DNA of 64,000 nucleotides from Neorhizobium sp. (GTDB taxonomy: Bacteria; Pseudomonadota; Alphaproteobacteria; Rhizobiales; Rhizobiaceae): positions 1,865,001-1,929,000 of the forward strand of contig JAPWKC010000004.1 of assembly GCA_028283725.1 (NCBI GenBank). The letters run 5' to 3'. Below, piece by piece: positions 19,142-28,258 of this stretch. The position numbers and the translations under genes were made by a program. The stretch's first letter is position 1, and every line of letters begins with the position of its first letter. The notes beneath the pieces were generated by a model. That model worked only from the letters and a program-made list of their open reading frames with translations. It had not been told where the DNA came from and made no database searches.

Positions 19142-20935
19142 GTGGCAGATCGAATGCTCGACACCGAGATCGTGGGAAGGCAGGCGGGCGGCGCGCCCCG
19201 GCGCGCGACGCGGCGTTTCTGGTCGCGCCCGTTCACGCTGATCCGCCGCGTCTTCGGCCATGCGGTATTCTCCAGCCTGACGCGCCGCATCCTGTTCTTC
19301 AACATGGCCGCGACCGTGGTTCTGGTCGCCGGCATTCTCTATCTCAACCAGTTCCGCGAGGGGCTGATCGATGCGCGCGTCGAAAGCCTGCTCACCCAGG
19401 GCGAAATCATTTCCGGCGCGATCTCGGCCTCTGCCTCGGTCGATACGAACTCGATCACCATCGATCCGCAGAAGCTTCTGGAATTGCAGGCCGGCCAGAG
19501 CATCACGCCGGCGCCGAGCGACGAGGATCTCGACTTCCCGATCGACCCGGAACGCGTCGCGCCCGTGCTGCGCCGGCTGATCTCGCCGACCCATACCCGC
19601 GCCCGCCTGTTCGATGCCGATGCCAATCTTCTGCTCGATTCCCGCCATCTCTATTCGCGCGGCCAGGTGCTGCGCTACGACCTGCCGCCGATCGAGAACG
19701 AGAGCCAGACCTGGAGCGAATGGTTCGCGGGCCTGTTCAACCGGCTTTTGCAGCCCGGCAACCTGCCGATCTACAAGGAAGCGCCGGGCGGTGACGGCTC
19801 GATCTACCCGGAAGTGATGAACGCCCTGACCGGCGTGCGCGGCGCCGTCGTACGCATCACCGATCGCGGCGAGCTGATCGTCTCGGTCGCAGTGCCCGTC
19901 CAGCGTTTCCGCGCGGTGCTCGGCGTTCTGCTTCTCTCCACCCAGGCGGGCGATATCGACAAGATCGTCCATGCGGAGCGGCTTGCGATCATGCGCGTCT
20001 TCGGCGTGGCGACGCTCGTCAATATTCTCCTGTCTTTGCTTCTGTCGTCGACCATCGCCAACCCGCTGCGGCGGCTGTCTGCCGCCGCGATCCGCGTGCG
20101 GCGCGGCGCCAAGCAGCGCGAGGAGATCCCGGATTTTTCCTATCGCCAGGACGAGATCGGCAACCTTTCGATCGCCGTGCGCGACATGACGAATGCGCTT
20201 TATGACCGGATCGACGCGATCGAGAGCTTTGCCGCCGATGTCAGCCACGAGCTAAAGAACCCTCTGACCTCGCTGCGCAGCGCCGTCGAGACGCTGCCGC
20301 TTGCCAAATCGGAAGAGTCCAAACAACGGCTGACCGAGATCATCTTCCACGACGTGCGCCGCCTCGACCGGCTGATCAGCGATATTTCCGACGCCTCGCG
20401 GCTCGATGCCGAGCTTGCCCGCTCGGATTCGTCGCCGGTCGATATCGAGACGCTGCTCAGCAATCTCGTCGATATCTCCAAGCAGATCCGCAGCGGCCGC
20501 AAAGTGGTCGAGATCGGCCTCAAGATCGACCCGAAGGGCACGCATAAGGCGGCCTATTTCGTCACCGGCCACGACCTGCGCCTCGGCCAGATCATCACCA
20601 ATCTCATTGAAAACGCCCGTTCCTTCGTGCCGAAGGCGGGCGGCCGGCTTTCCATCCATCTTGCACGGGTGAAGGACCGGGTCGTCGTGACGGTGGAGGA
20701 CAATGGGCCGGGCATCCAGGCGGAAAATATCGACCGGATCTTCGAGCGCTTCTACACGGACCGTCCCGACGGCGAGAGCTTTGGCCAGAATTCCGGCCTC
20801 GGCCTGTCCATCAGCCGGCAGATCGCCGAGGCGCATGGCGGCTCGCTGAGGGCCGAAAACATGGCCGACGCCAAGACCGGCGAACTTTCCGGCGCCCGCT
20901 TCGTTCTGTCGCTGCCGGCCGGCGAAACAGCATGA
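19142..20935 (+). CDS. chvG: Sensor histidine kinase ChvG (ExoS)
   Basis: About 597 residues: a basic cytoplasmic N-terminus, a first membrane segment (ILFFNMAATVVLVAGILYL), a large periplasmic sensing domain of some 220 residues, a second membrane segment (FGVATLVNILLSLLL), a HAMP region and the kinase core. The H-box is D-V-S-H-E-L-K-N-P-L-T-S-L with the His near residue 367; N-box (NLIENA) and G-boxes (DNGPGI, GLGLSI) are present. The start is GTG 19142, preceded by AAGGA; GTG 19127 is an alternative. The stop overlaps hprK by four bases. Confidence 0.95.
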   Translation: MADRMLDTEIVGRQAGGAPRRATRRFWSRPFTLIRRVFGHAVFSSLTRRILFFNMAATVVLVAGILYLNQFREGLIDARVESLLTQGEIISGAISASASVDTNSITIDPQKLLELQAGQSITPAPSDEDLDFPIDPERVAPVLRRLISPTHTRARLFDADANLLLDSRHLYSRGQVLRYDLPPIENESQTWSEWFAGLFNRLLQPGNLPIYKEAPGGDGSIYPEVMNALTGVRGAVVRITDRGELIVSVAVPVQRFRAVLGVLLLSTQAGDIDKIVHAERLAIMRVFGVATLVNILLSLLLSSTIANPLRRLSAAAIRVRRGAKQREEIPDFSYRQDEIGNLSIAVRDMTNALYDRIDAIESFAADVSHELKNPLTSLRSAVETLPLAKSEESKQRLTEIIFHDVRRLDRLISDISDASRLDAELARSDSSPVDIETLLSNLVDISKQIRSGRKVVEIGLKIDPKGTHKAAYFVTGHDLRLGQIITNLIENARSFVPKAGGRLSIHLARVKDRVVVTVEDNGPGIQAENIDRIFERFYTDRPDGESFGQNSGLGLSISRQIAEAHGGSLRAENMADAKTGELSGARFVLSLPAGETA

Positions 20936-21474
20936 GCGGCGGCGACAGCAGGCCCGATCCTGACACCGATCTTGGCACCGGCCCTGCTCCCGGCACCGAT
21001 GCGGCGATGAAAGCCGGCTCACAACGCAATCTCCATGCGACCGCAATCAGCGTTGGCGGACGGGGCCTGATGTTCGTCGGGCCTTCCGGGTCGGGAAAAT
21101 CGATGCTGGCCTTTTCCTGCCTGTCGCAGGCAAAGCGGCTCGGGGCCGAAGCCCTACTTGTGGCCGACGACCAGATTTTCCTCCGTATCGACAACGGACG
21201 CGTGATCGCCCAGCGCCCTTCCTCCATCAAAGGGCTGATCGAACTGCGCGGTAGCGGCATCGTGACCGTCGAGAGCGTCGAAAGCGTTGCCGTCGATCTC
21301 GTCGTCCAGATGGTCGATCCCTCGGCTGCGGAGCGCCTTCCGCCTGAGAACGAACGGTTTTCCGTCAGTGAAAACATGTCGCTGCCAATGATCCGAATGT
21401 CGCCGCTGGTGCCCGATCCGATCGCCTGGATTGCGGCTCTTGCGCCCTTCATCAGGGCCTATCCGCCGTTTTAA
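20932..21474 (+). CDS. hprK: HPr kinase/phosphorylase, short alphaproteobacterial form
   Basis: A 180-residue protein with the P-loop G-P-S-G-S-G-K-S (50-57). It lacks the N-terminal domain of Gram-positive HPrK (about 310 residues), as usual in alphaproteobacteria. It phosphorylates HPr on the regulatory serine. Translational coupling to chvG (ATGA overlap) and the downstream manX-ptsH link the sensory pair to the phosphotransferase relay. The first 28 residues are low-complexity, so the true start could be ATG 21007. Confidence 0.92.
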   Translation: MSGGDSRPDPDTDLGTGPAPGTDAAMKAGSQRNLHATAISVGGRGLMFVGPSGSGKSMLAFSCLSQAKRLGAEALLVADDQIFLRIDNGRVIAQRPSSIKGLIELRGSGIVTVESVESVAVDLVVQMVDPSAAERLPPENERFSVSENMSLPMIRMSPLVPDPIAWIAALAPFIRAYPPF

Positions 21475-21598
21475 GCGACATAGGCGCGGATTTTTAACTT
21501 GAACTTCGGTTCTATCTGGCGAAGATGGCTTCCCACCGCTAGACGGGTTTATTGCGATGCGATATGCCCGCGCGTTTCCATAGCAGGGGGCAGTTTTC

Positions 21599-22000
21599 AT
21601 GATCGGAATTGTGCTTGTCACTCATGGCAAGCTGGCTGAGGAGTTTCGACACGCTGTAGAGCATGTCGTGGGGCCTCAGAAATTTATCGAGACCGTATCG
21701 ATCGGCCCCGAAGACGATATGGACCAGAGACGGCAGGATATCGTCAATGCAGTCGCCAATGCCAATGACGGGCATGGCGTCATCATCCTCACCGACATGT
21801 TCGGCGGCACGCCGTCCAACCTGTCGATCTCGGTGATGGAAAACGGCAAGACCGAAGTGATCGCCGGCATGAACCTGCCGATGCTGATCAAGCTTGCCGG
21901 CGTGCGCAGCGACAACAACATGGAGCGCGCACTTGTCGAGGCCTCCGAAGCCGGACGCAAATACATCAACGTCGCCAGCCGCGTGCTCAGCGGCAAATGA
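21599..22000 (+). CDS. manX: PTS system EIIA component, mannose family
   Basis: A 133-residue EIIA-Man-type domain with phospho-accepting His9 (L-V-T-H-G) and the D-M-F-G-G-T-P-S-N segment. No EIIB/C/D transporter genes are near, so it is a regulatory rather than transport PTS protein, receiving phosphate from HPr. It lies in hprK-manX-ptsH order. Confidence 0.94.
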   Translation: MIGIVLVTHGKLAEEFRHAVEHVVGPQKFIETVSIGPEDDMDQRRQDIVNAVANANDGHGVIILTDMFGGTPSNLSISVMENGKTEVIAGMNLPMLIKLAGVRSDNNMERALVEASEAGRKYINVASRVLSGK

Positions 22001-22013
22001 GAAGCAAGACCTG

Positions 22014-22292
22014 ATGTCGTCCGATCTTTCCCGTGACTTCCTGATCGTCAACAAACGCGGCCTGCATGCCCGCGCGTCCGCCAAGTTCGTGACGATGGTG
22101 GAAACATTCGATGCGGCGATCAAGGTTTCCAAGGACGGCACGACCGTCGGCGGGACGTCGATCATGGGCCTGATGATGCTCGCAGCCTCCACCGGCTGTT
22201 CCATCAGGGTTGCCGCCAGCGGCAACCAGGCCATCGAGGCGCTCGACGCGCTCGAAAGGCTCGTCGCCGACAAATTCGGCGAAGAGGCCTGA
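22014..22292 (+). CDS. ptsH: Phosphocarrier protein HPr
   Basis: A 92-residue HPr. The active-site His18 is in G-L-H-A-R-A-S and the regulatory Ser49 (equivalent to Ser46) is in G-G-T-S-I-M-G-L, the site used by HprK. Three extra N-terminal residues shift the numbering. The start at 22014, 13 bp after manX, has only a weak ribosome site. Confidence 0.95.
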   Translation: MSSDLSRDFLIVNKRGLHARASAKFVTMVETFDAAIKVSKDGTTVGGTSIMGLMMLAASTGCSIRVAASGNQAIEALDALERLVADKFGEEA

Positions 22293-22348
22293 CCGGCTTC
22301 TCTCCCGGCCATCCCTTAGCCATCTCACGCCCTCACTCGGATATAAAG

Positions 22349-22368
22349 ATATAAAGACTTCTTTATGT
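22349..22368. promoter_or_regulatory. Candidate operator upstream of ahcY (SahR-like)
   Basis: ATATAAAGACTTCTTTATGT is a near-perfect palindrome (arms ATATAAAGA / TCTTTATGT, one mismatch), preceded by another ATATAAAG half. It lies 112 bp upstream of ahcY. ArsR-family SahR controls S-adenosylhomocysteine genes in many proteobacteria; equating this site with a SahR operator is inference. Confidence 0.45.
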
Positions 22369-22479
22369 GCTGGTTGCCAGTTTCGGCGAAGCCTGCTAAA
22401 CCGCAGGCCACCCGATAGGCTGCCGGACACGCTGTTTCCGCGCGGGCTATCTCCGATCAAACTCGACTGGAGACCCTGA

Positions 22480-23880
22480 ATGAGCACCGAGAAGGATTAC
22501 GTCGTAGCCGATATCAACCTTGCCGACTACGGCCGCAAGGAGCTCGACATTGCCGAAACAGAAATGCCGGGCCTGATGGCTTGCCGCGAAGAATTCGGCA
22601 CTTCCAAGCCGCTCAAGGGCGCCCGCATTTCCGGCTCCCTGCACATGACGATCCAGACGGCGGTTCTCATCGAGACGCTGAAGGAACTCGGCGCCGACAT
22701 CCGCTGGGCATCGTGCAACATCTTTTCCACCCAGGACCACGCTGCCGCCGCGATCGCCGCTGCCGGCATTCCGGTCTTTGCGGTCAAGGGCGAGACGCTG
22801 ACGGAATACTGGGAATATACCGACAAGATCTTCCAGTGGACCGATGGCGGCTCCTCCAACATGATCCTCGACGATGGCGGCGACGCCACCATGTACATCC
22901 TGCTCGGCGCCCGCGCCGAAGCCGGTGAAGACGTGCTGTCGAACCCGGGCTCGGAAGAAGAAGAGATCCTATTCGCGCAGATCAAGAAGCGCCTCGAAGC
23001 CTCGCCGGGCTGGTTCACCAAGCAGCGCGATTCGATCAAGGGCGTCACCGAAGAGACGACGACAGGCGTTCACCGCCTCTACGAACTCTCCAAGAAGGGC
23101 CTGCTGCCCTTCCCGGCGATCAACGTCAACGATTCCGTCACCAAGTCGAAGTTCGACAACAAGTACGGCTGCAAGGAATCGCTGGTCGACGGCATCCGCC
23201 GCGGCACCGACGTGATGATGGCCGGCAAGGTTGCCGTCGTCTGCGGTTACGGCGACGTGGGCAAGGGCTCGGCCGCTTCGCTTCAGGGCGCCGGCGCCCG
23301 CGTCAAGGTCACGGAAGTCGACCCGATCTGCGCGCTGCAGGCTGCCATGGACGGTTTTGAAGTCGTCGCCCTGGAAGACGTCGTCGCTTCCGCCGACATC
23401 TTCATCACCACGACCGGCAACAAGGACGTCATCCGCATCGAGCATATGCGCGAGATGAAGGACATGGCGATCGTCGGCAATATCGGCCATTTCGACAACG
23501 AGATCCAGGTTGCGGCTCTGAAGAACCTCAAGTGGACCAACGTCAAGCCGCAGGTCGACATCATCGAGTTCCCCAAGGGCAACCGCATGATCCTTCTGTC
23601 GGAAGGCCGCCTCTTGAACCTCGGCAACGCCACCGGCCACCCGTCCTTCGTGATGTCCGCCTCGTTCACCAACCAGACCCTGGCGCAGATCGAGCTGTTC
23701 ACCAAGGAAGGCGAGTACAAGAACGACGTCTACATCCTGCCGAAGCACCTCGACGAGAAGGTCGCCCGTCTGCACCTCGCCAAGCTCGGCGTGAAGCTGT
23801 CGGAACTTTCTGAAGAGCAGGCCGCCTATATCGGCGTGTCGCAGCAGGGTCCGTTCAAGGCCGAACACTACCGCTACTAA
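22480..23880 (+). CDS. ahcY: S-adenosylhomocysteinase
   Basis: A 466-residue NAD-dependent hydrolase splitting S-adenosylhomocysteine into homocysteine and adenosine, recycling the by-product of methylation. The NAD-binding loop [10 protein letters not shown] and the catalytic region [10 protein letters not shown] are clear, as is the C-terminal K-A-E-H-Y-R-Y. Length includes the insert typical of proteobacterial and plant enzymes. It closes the pckA-chv-PTS block and is followed by a terminator. Confidence 0.98.
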   Translation: MSTEKDYVVADINLADYGRKELDIAETEMPGLMACREEFGTSKPLKGARISGSLHMTIQTAVLIETLKELGADIRWASCNIFSTQDHAAAAIAAAGIPVFAVKGETLTEYWEYTDKIFQWTDGGSSNMILDDGGDATMYILLGARAEAGEDVLSNPGSEEEEILFAQIKKRLEASPGWFTKQRDSIKGVTEETTTGVHRLYELSKKGLLPFPAINVNDSVTKSKFDNKYGCKESLVDGIRRGTDVMMAGKVAVVCGYGDVGKGSAASLQGAGARVKVTEVDPICALQAAMDGFEVVALEDVVASADIFITTTGNKDVIRIEHMREMKDMAIVGNIGHFDNEIQVAALKNLKWTNVKPQVDIIEFPKGNRMILLSEGRLLNLGNATGHPSFVMSASFTNQTLAQIELFTKEGEYKNDVYILPKHLDEKVARLHLAKLGVKLSELSEEQAAYIGVSQQGPFKAEHYRY

Positions 23881-23910
23881 TCCCTAGCCGGTTAATCCAC
23901 AACATCTTGT

Positions 23911-23946
23911 AGCCGCAGCCTTGACAAAGGCTGCGGCTTCTTTTTT
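23911..23946 (+). terminator. Rho-independent terminator of ahcY
   Basis: Perfect 12-bp stem AGCCGCAGCCTT (23911-23922) / AAGGCTGCGGCT (23927-23938), GACA loop, then TCTTTTTT. Confidence 0.92.
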
Positions 23947-24072
23947 GGCCGAAAGCCTTCCCGCAAAATGCCCCGCCGAGTATTGTTTGAGACTTGATTC
24001 GCACCTGCTCGGGGCAAGGTGCGGATGGTATGTCTTGTCGATGAGCGGCAATTGGACGGAGACAGACCGGTC

Positions 24073-26712
24073 ATGTCGGTAAAAATAACGAGCCTGCACC
24101 AGCAGGCCGATCCATATTGCGGTGGCATCGAAGAACAGACTTCGGCTTGCCGGGAGATGCCTGCGCGGCAGACTGTGGGACGGCATAGCCGGGCCCTGGC
24201 CTTCATGCGTGGCTGCCTTTCGGGCACGTGGCTGTCGGGAACCCGTGCGTGCGGCTTCGCACTGACGGGCGGCCTCTTCTCGGCCACGGCCTATCCTGCC
24301 TTGGCGCAAACGGGCATCCAGGCAGGCACGCGCAGCGCAAAGCTGTTCACCTCGGCGGAAGTCGCGGTCGCATCGCTCGTCGTCGGCGCGCTCGGCGCAG
24401 CCCTTCTCGCTGCCGTCTGGCTGGTGCGCCAGAAGGGCAATATCGAGGTTCAGAGCAAGGAAATGCGCAGCGCGCTTTCCGACGCCAACCAGAAGATTTC
24501 GAAATACCAGGCGCTGATCGCCGACAAGAACCGCCGGATCGTGATCTGGGAAGGCGGTCCGTCGCGGCTTGAACTGCGGCCGGAGCTTCTCGGCCAATTG
24601 CCGCCGGAAACCGGCGCGCCGCAGGACGACCGCGAGTTTCTCGCCTTCGGCCGCTGGCTGCGGCCCTCGTCTGCCGGCACGCTGGAACACGCGATCGAAT
24701 ATCTGCGCAGCGAAGCGCGCAGCTTCGACATGGTGGTCGAGACCCATCGCGACGAGATTTTGGAAGTGCAGGGCCGGGTTTCGGGCGGCAAGGCCTTCGT
24801 GCGCTTCATCGCGCTCAACAACCTGCGTGCGGAACTCGCAGAACTGAAGATCGAGCGCGAGCGACTGACCCATTCCATCTCGATGTTCCAGTCGCTGCTC
24901 GACGCCGTCGACCAGCCCGTCTGGCAGCGTGACGGCCAGGGCAAGCTTGCCTGGGTGAACCATGCCTATGGCGATGCCGTTGAAGCATCGAACCCGCAAA
25001 AGGCCGTGGAAGAGGGACGCGAGTTCCTCGGCATGATCGCGCGCGAAAAGATCAAGGCGACGGCAACGGCCATGTCGCCCTTCCACGACCGGATTTCCAC
25101 CGTGGCGCGCGGCGACCGGGCGATGTTCGACGTCGTCGATGTGGTGACACCGGGCGGCACGATCGGCATGGCGATCGATGTTTCGGAGGCAGACACGATC
25201 CGCGAAGAACTGAAGCGGACGCTGAAAAGCCATGCGGAGACGCTGGACCATCTGGCGACGCCGGTCGCGATCTTCGACGGCAAGCGCCGCCTGCAATTCT
25301 ACAACCAGGCTTTCGTGCAGCTATGGGATTTCTCCCTGCCGTTCCTGGAATCGCATCCCGACCATAGCGAGCTTCTCGACAAGCTGCGCGCCAATGGCAA
25401 ATTGCCGGAACAGCTGAACTGGCGCAGCTGGAAGGATGGCGCGCTTGCCATCTACCAGTCGCTCGATACCAGAACCGATGTCTGGCATCTGCCGAACGGG
25501 CAGACGCTCAGGGTCATCGCCACCGCGCATCCGCAGGGCGGCGCCACCTGGGTGTTCGAAAACCTCACCGAACAGGTGGATCTGGAAACCCGCTACAATA
25601 CGCTGGTGCAGGTGCAGGGCGAGACGATCGACCACCTGTCGGAAGGTGTGGCGGTGTTCGGCCCCGATGGCCGTATCCGGCTTTCCAACCCGGCTTTCCG
25701 GGCGCTCTGGGGCATTACCGCCGAACAGGCGAAGCCCGAGACCCATATCAAGGCGATCGAGGCTGCCTGCGCGCCTTCCTACGACAAGCCGGATGGCTGG
25801 CGCCGTTTCGGCCAGATGCTGACGGCTTTCGACGACGAACGGCCGTCGCTACAGGGCACGTTCGAACTCTATTCCGGCCTCATCCTCGACTATGCGCTGA
25901 CACCGCTGCCGAATGCGCAGACGATGCTGACCTTCGTCGACATGACGGCCAGCGCACGCGCCGAACGGGCGCTCAAGGAAAAGAACGAGGCCTTGCAGAA
26001 GGCCGACGAGATCAAGAACGATTTTGTCCAGCACGTTTCCTACGAGCTGCGCTCGCCGCTCACCAATATCATCGGCTTCACGGATCTCCTCAAGACGCCG
26101 GGGCTCGGCACGCTCAACGAGCGGCAGGCGGAGTATATCGACCATATCTCCACCTCGTCCTCCGTGCTTCTGACGATCGTCAACGACATTCTCGATCTCG
26201 CGACCGTCGATGCCGGGATCATGGAACTGCAATATTCGGAAATGTCGGTCGATGATCTCATCGACGATGTTTCCATGCAGATTGCCGACCGGCTGCAGGA
26301 AAACAGCGTGACGCTGGAAATCACCGCGCCGAGCGGACTTGGCACGATCGTGGCCGACCAGCAGCGGCTGAAGCAGATCCTGCTGAAACTCCTGACCAAT
26401 GCTGCGAATTTCGCGCCAGAGGGATCGATGATCACCCTCACCTGCCGCCGCAACGAGACGGATGTGTTCTTCTCCGTGCGCGACAGGGGTCCGGGCATTC
26501 CGCCGGAGATGCTGAAGGCGGTGTTCGATCGCTTCTCGTCGAATTCCAAGGGCGGCAAGCGCAGCGGCGCAGGGCTTGGCCTCTCGATCGTCGAAAGCTT
26601 CGTCACCCTGCATCACGGCGAGGTCAGCATAGACAGCCGCGCCGGCGAAGGCACCACCGTCACCTGCCGCATTCCAAGCGGCCAGGGCGCCCATTCCGTC
26701 GCCGCAGAATGA
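24073..26712 (+). CDS. divL: DivL-type PAS sensor kinase with Tyr in place of the H-box His
   Basis: About 879 residues. An N-terminal export-like segment ends near A-Y-P-A-L-A-Q, and a clear membrane helix lies at about 96-118. Several PAS-like modules follow, then a HisKA/HATPase core. The H-box reads F-V-Q-H-V-S-Y-E-L-R-S-P-L-T-N-I: Tyr657 replaces the phospho-accepting histidine, the hallmark of Caulobacter DivL. N-box (LLTNAANFAPEGS), G1 (DRGPGIPPE) and G2 (GAGLGLSIV) are intact. DivL modulates CckA and so the CtrA cell-cycle pathway. The start is uncertain (GTG 24019, ATG 24073 or later). The neighbouring tsaE gene supports the assignment. Confidence 0.85.
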   Translation: MSVKITSLHQQADPYCGGIEEQTSACREMPARQTVGRHSRALAFMRGCLSGTWLSGTRACGFALTGGLFSATAYPALAQTGIQAGTRSAKLFTSAEVAVASLVVGALGAALLAAVWLVRQKGNIEVQSKEMRSALSDANQKISKYQALIADKNRRIVIWEGGPSRLELRPELLGQLPPETGAPQDDREFLAFGRWLRPSSAGTLEHAIEYLRSEARSFDMVVETHRDEILEVQGRVSGGKAFVRFIALNNLRAELAELKIERERLTHSISMFQSLLDAVDQPVWQRDGQGKLAWVNHAYGDAVEASNPQKAVEEGREFLGMIAREKIKATATAMSPFHDRISTVARGDRAMFDVVDVVTPGGTIGMAIDVSEADTIREELKRTLKSHAETLDHLATPVAIFDGKRRLQFYNQAFVQLWDFSLPFLESHPDHSELLDKLRANGKLPEQLNWRSWKDGALAIYQSLDTRTDVWHLPNGQTLRVIATAHPQGGATWVFENLTEQVDLETRYNTLVQVQGETIDHLSEGVAVFGPDGRIRLSNPAFRALWGITAEQAKPETHIKAIEAACAPSYDKPDGWRRFGQMLTAFDDERPSLQGTFELYSGLILDYALTPLPNAQTMLTFVDMTASARAERALKEKNEALQKADEIKNDFVQHVSYELRSPLTNIIGFTDLLKTPGLGTLNERQAEYIDHISTSSSVLLTIVNDILDLATVDAGIMELQYSEMSVDDLIDDVSMQIADRLQENSVTLEITAPSGLGTIVADQQRLKQILLKLLTNAANFAPEGSMITLTCRRNETDVFFSVRDRGPGIPPEMLKAVFDRFSSNSKGGKRSGAGLGLSIVESFVTLHHGEVSIDSRAGEGTTVTCRIPSGQGAHSVAAE

Positions 26713-26722
26713 GGCGCCGCCT

Positions 26723-28246
26723 ATGACTGCCCGCTCCTCGCTCACCGTTCATCTTCAGGGTGAGGCCGAGACCATCAGGCTCGGCGAGGATCTGGCGCTG
26801 GCGCTCGGCGTCGGCGACTGTCTGGCGCTGTCGGGCGATCTCGGGGCCGGCAAATCGACGCTGGCGCGGGCGCTTCTGCGCGCACTCGCCGACGACCCGG
26901 ATCTCGAAGTGCCGAGCCCGACGTTTACGCTGGTGCAGGCCTACGAGCTGCGCATTCCCGCCGCCCATTTCGACCTCTACCGGCTGGCGGACTCTTCCGA
27001 ACTCGACGAACTCGGCTTCGACGAGGCCCTTACCAACGGCATCTGCCTGGTGGAATGGCCCGAAATGGCCGAGGAACGTTTACCGGAGAACCGGATCACG
27101 CTTCGTCTCGACCACGACGGCCAGGGCCGGAAAGCCATGATCACCGCCGATGATGGCAAGATCAGCCGGATATGCCGGGTGCTTGCCATCCGCGACTTTC
27201 TCGTCGCCCACGGACTTGCCGATGCGACGCGCCGTTTCCTCACCGGTGACGCCTCGACGCGGGCCTACGAGAAAATCCACGCCGCAGACGGCTCGACACT
27301 GATCCTGATGGACTGGCCGCCGCTTCCCGAGGGACCGGCGGTGCTCGACGGCAAACCCTATCCCAAGGTGGCGCATCTGGCGGAAGACGCCCGCCCCTTC
27401 GTGGCGATTTCAGATTATCTCATCGGCCTCGGGCTTGTTGCGCCAAGAGTGTTTCACGTGAACTACGGGGCCGGCATTCTTCTCACCGAGGATCTCGGCT
27501 CCGAGGGCATTCTCGATGACGAGGGTCAGCCGATCCCGGCGCGCTATCGCGAGACCGCCGCCTGCCTTGCCTTTCTGCATGGCCAGAAGATGGCGCGCGA
27601 CCTTCCGGTGCGCTGCGATATCAGGCCGCTCGGTCCGCATCGCATCCCGGATTTCGATCCGACCGCGATGAAGATGGAAGCGCGGCTCCTCCTCGACTGG
27701 CATCTGCCGTGGAAGCGCGGCAAGGAAGCCGGCGGAGAGGAACGACAGGCCTATCTGGCGATCTGGGACGGGCTGATCGGCGAACTCGCCGACGCCGAAA
27801 CGCATATCCTCCTGCGCGACCTGCATTCGCCGAATGTCATCTGGCAGGATAGCGAACAGGGTGTGCGGCAGGTCGGCCTCATCGATTTTCAGGACGCGAT
27901 GATCGGGCCGACGGCTTACGACCTCGCCTCGCTGATACAGGATGCCCGTGTGGATATTCCAGACGAGCTCGCCGGCGATATGATGGCGGACTATCTGGCG
28001 CTTCGCCGCACTTCTCCCGGTTTCGACGAACAAAAGTTCGAAAAGGCCTTTGCGATCATGGCGGCGCAGCGCAATTGCAAGCTGGCCGGCCTCTGGGTGC
28101 GGCTGAAGAGCCGCGACGGCAAGCCGGGTTACATGAAGCACATGCCGCGGACACTCAAAAACCTCGAGATCGCGCTTCGACATGCGGCGCTTGCCCCCTT
28201 GCGCGAATGGTGCGAGACGGCTGGTGTAGAGTTTTCCGAATCATAA
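26723..28246 (+). CDS. tsaE: Fusion of TsaE (t6A tRNA modification) and AmgK-like sugar kinase
   Basis: 507 residues with two domains. Residues 1-150 are TsaE, with the P-loop G-D-L-G-A-G-K-S-T (38-46), P-S-P-T-F-T-L-V-Q and the H-F-D-L-Y-R-L segment; TsaE is the ATPase of the threonylcarbamoyl-adenosine tRNA complex. Residues about 160-507 are an aminoglycoside-phosphotransferase-fold kinase like AmgK, with the catalytic loop R-D-L-H-S-P-N-V (about 364-371) and metal motif I-D-F-Q-D-A. AmgK phosphorylates MurNAc/GlcNAc at the anomeric position in cell-wall recycling. MurU, the next enzyme in that route, is encoded 12 bp downstream. The fusion occurs in other Rhizobiales. Confidence 0.9.
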   Translation: MTARSSLTVHLQGEAETIRLGEDLALALGVGDCLALSGDLGAGKSTLARALLRALADDPDLEVPSPTFTLVQAYELRIPAAHFDLYRLADSSELDELGFDEALTNGICLVEWPEMAEERLPENRITLRLDHDGQGRKAMITADDGKISRICRVLAIRDFLVAHGLADATRRFLTGDASTRAYEKIHAADGSTLILMDWPPLPEGPAVLDGKPYPKVAHLAEDARPFVAISDYLIGLGLVAPRVFHVNYGAGILLTEDLGSEGILDDEGQPIPARYRETAACLAFLHGQKMARDLPVRCDIRPLGPHRIPDFDPTAMKMEARLLLDWHLPWKRGKEAGGEERQAYLAIWDGLIGELADAETHILLRDLHSPNVIWQDSEQGVRQVGLIDFQDAMIGPTAYDLASLIQDARVDIPDELAGDMMADYLALRRTSPGFDEQKFEKAFAIMAAQRNCKLAGLWVRLKSRDGKPGYMKHMPRTLKNLEIALRHAALAPLREWCETAGVEFSES

Positions 28247-28258
28247 GTTGCGCCATCG

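Noticed and set aside
22293..22479. SAM or SAH riboswitch upstream of ahcY
   Set aside because: I could not recognise the conserved core or pseudoknot of any known class in these 187 bp; a protein operator is a better fit.
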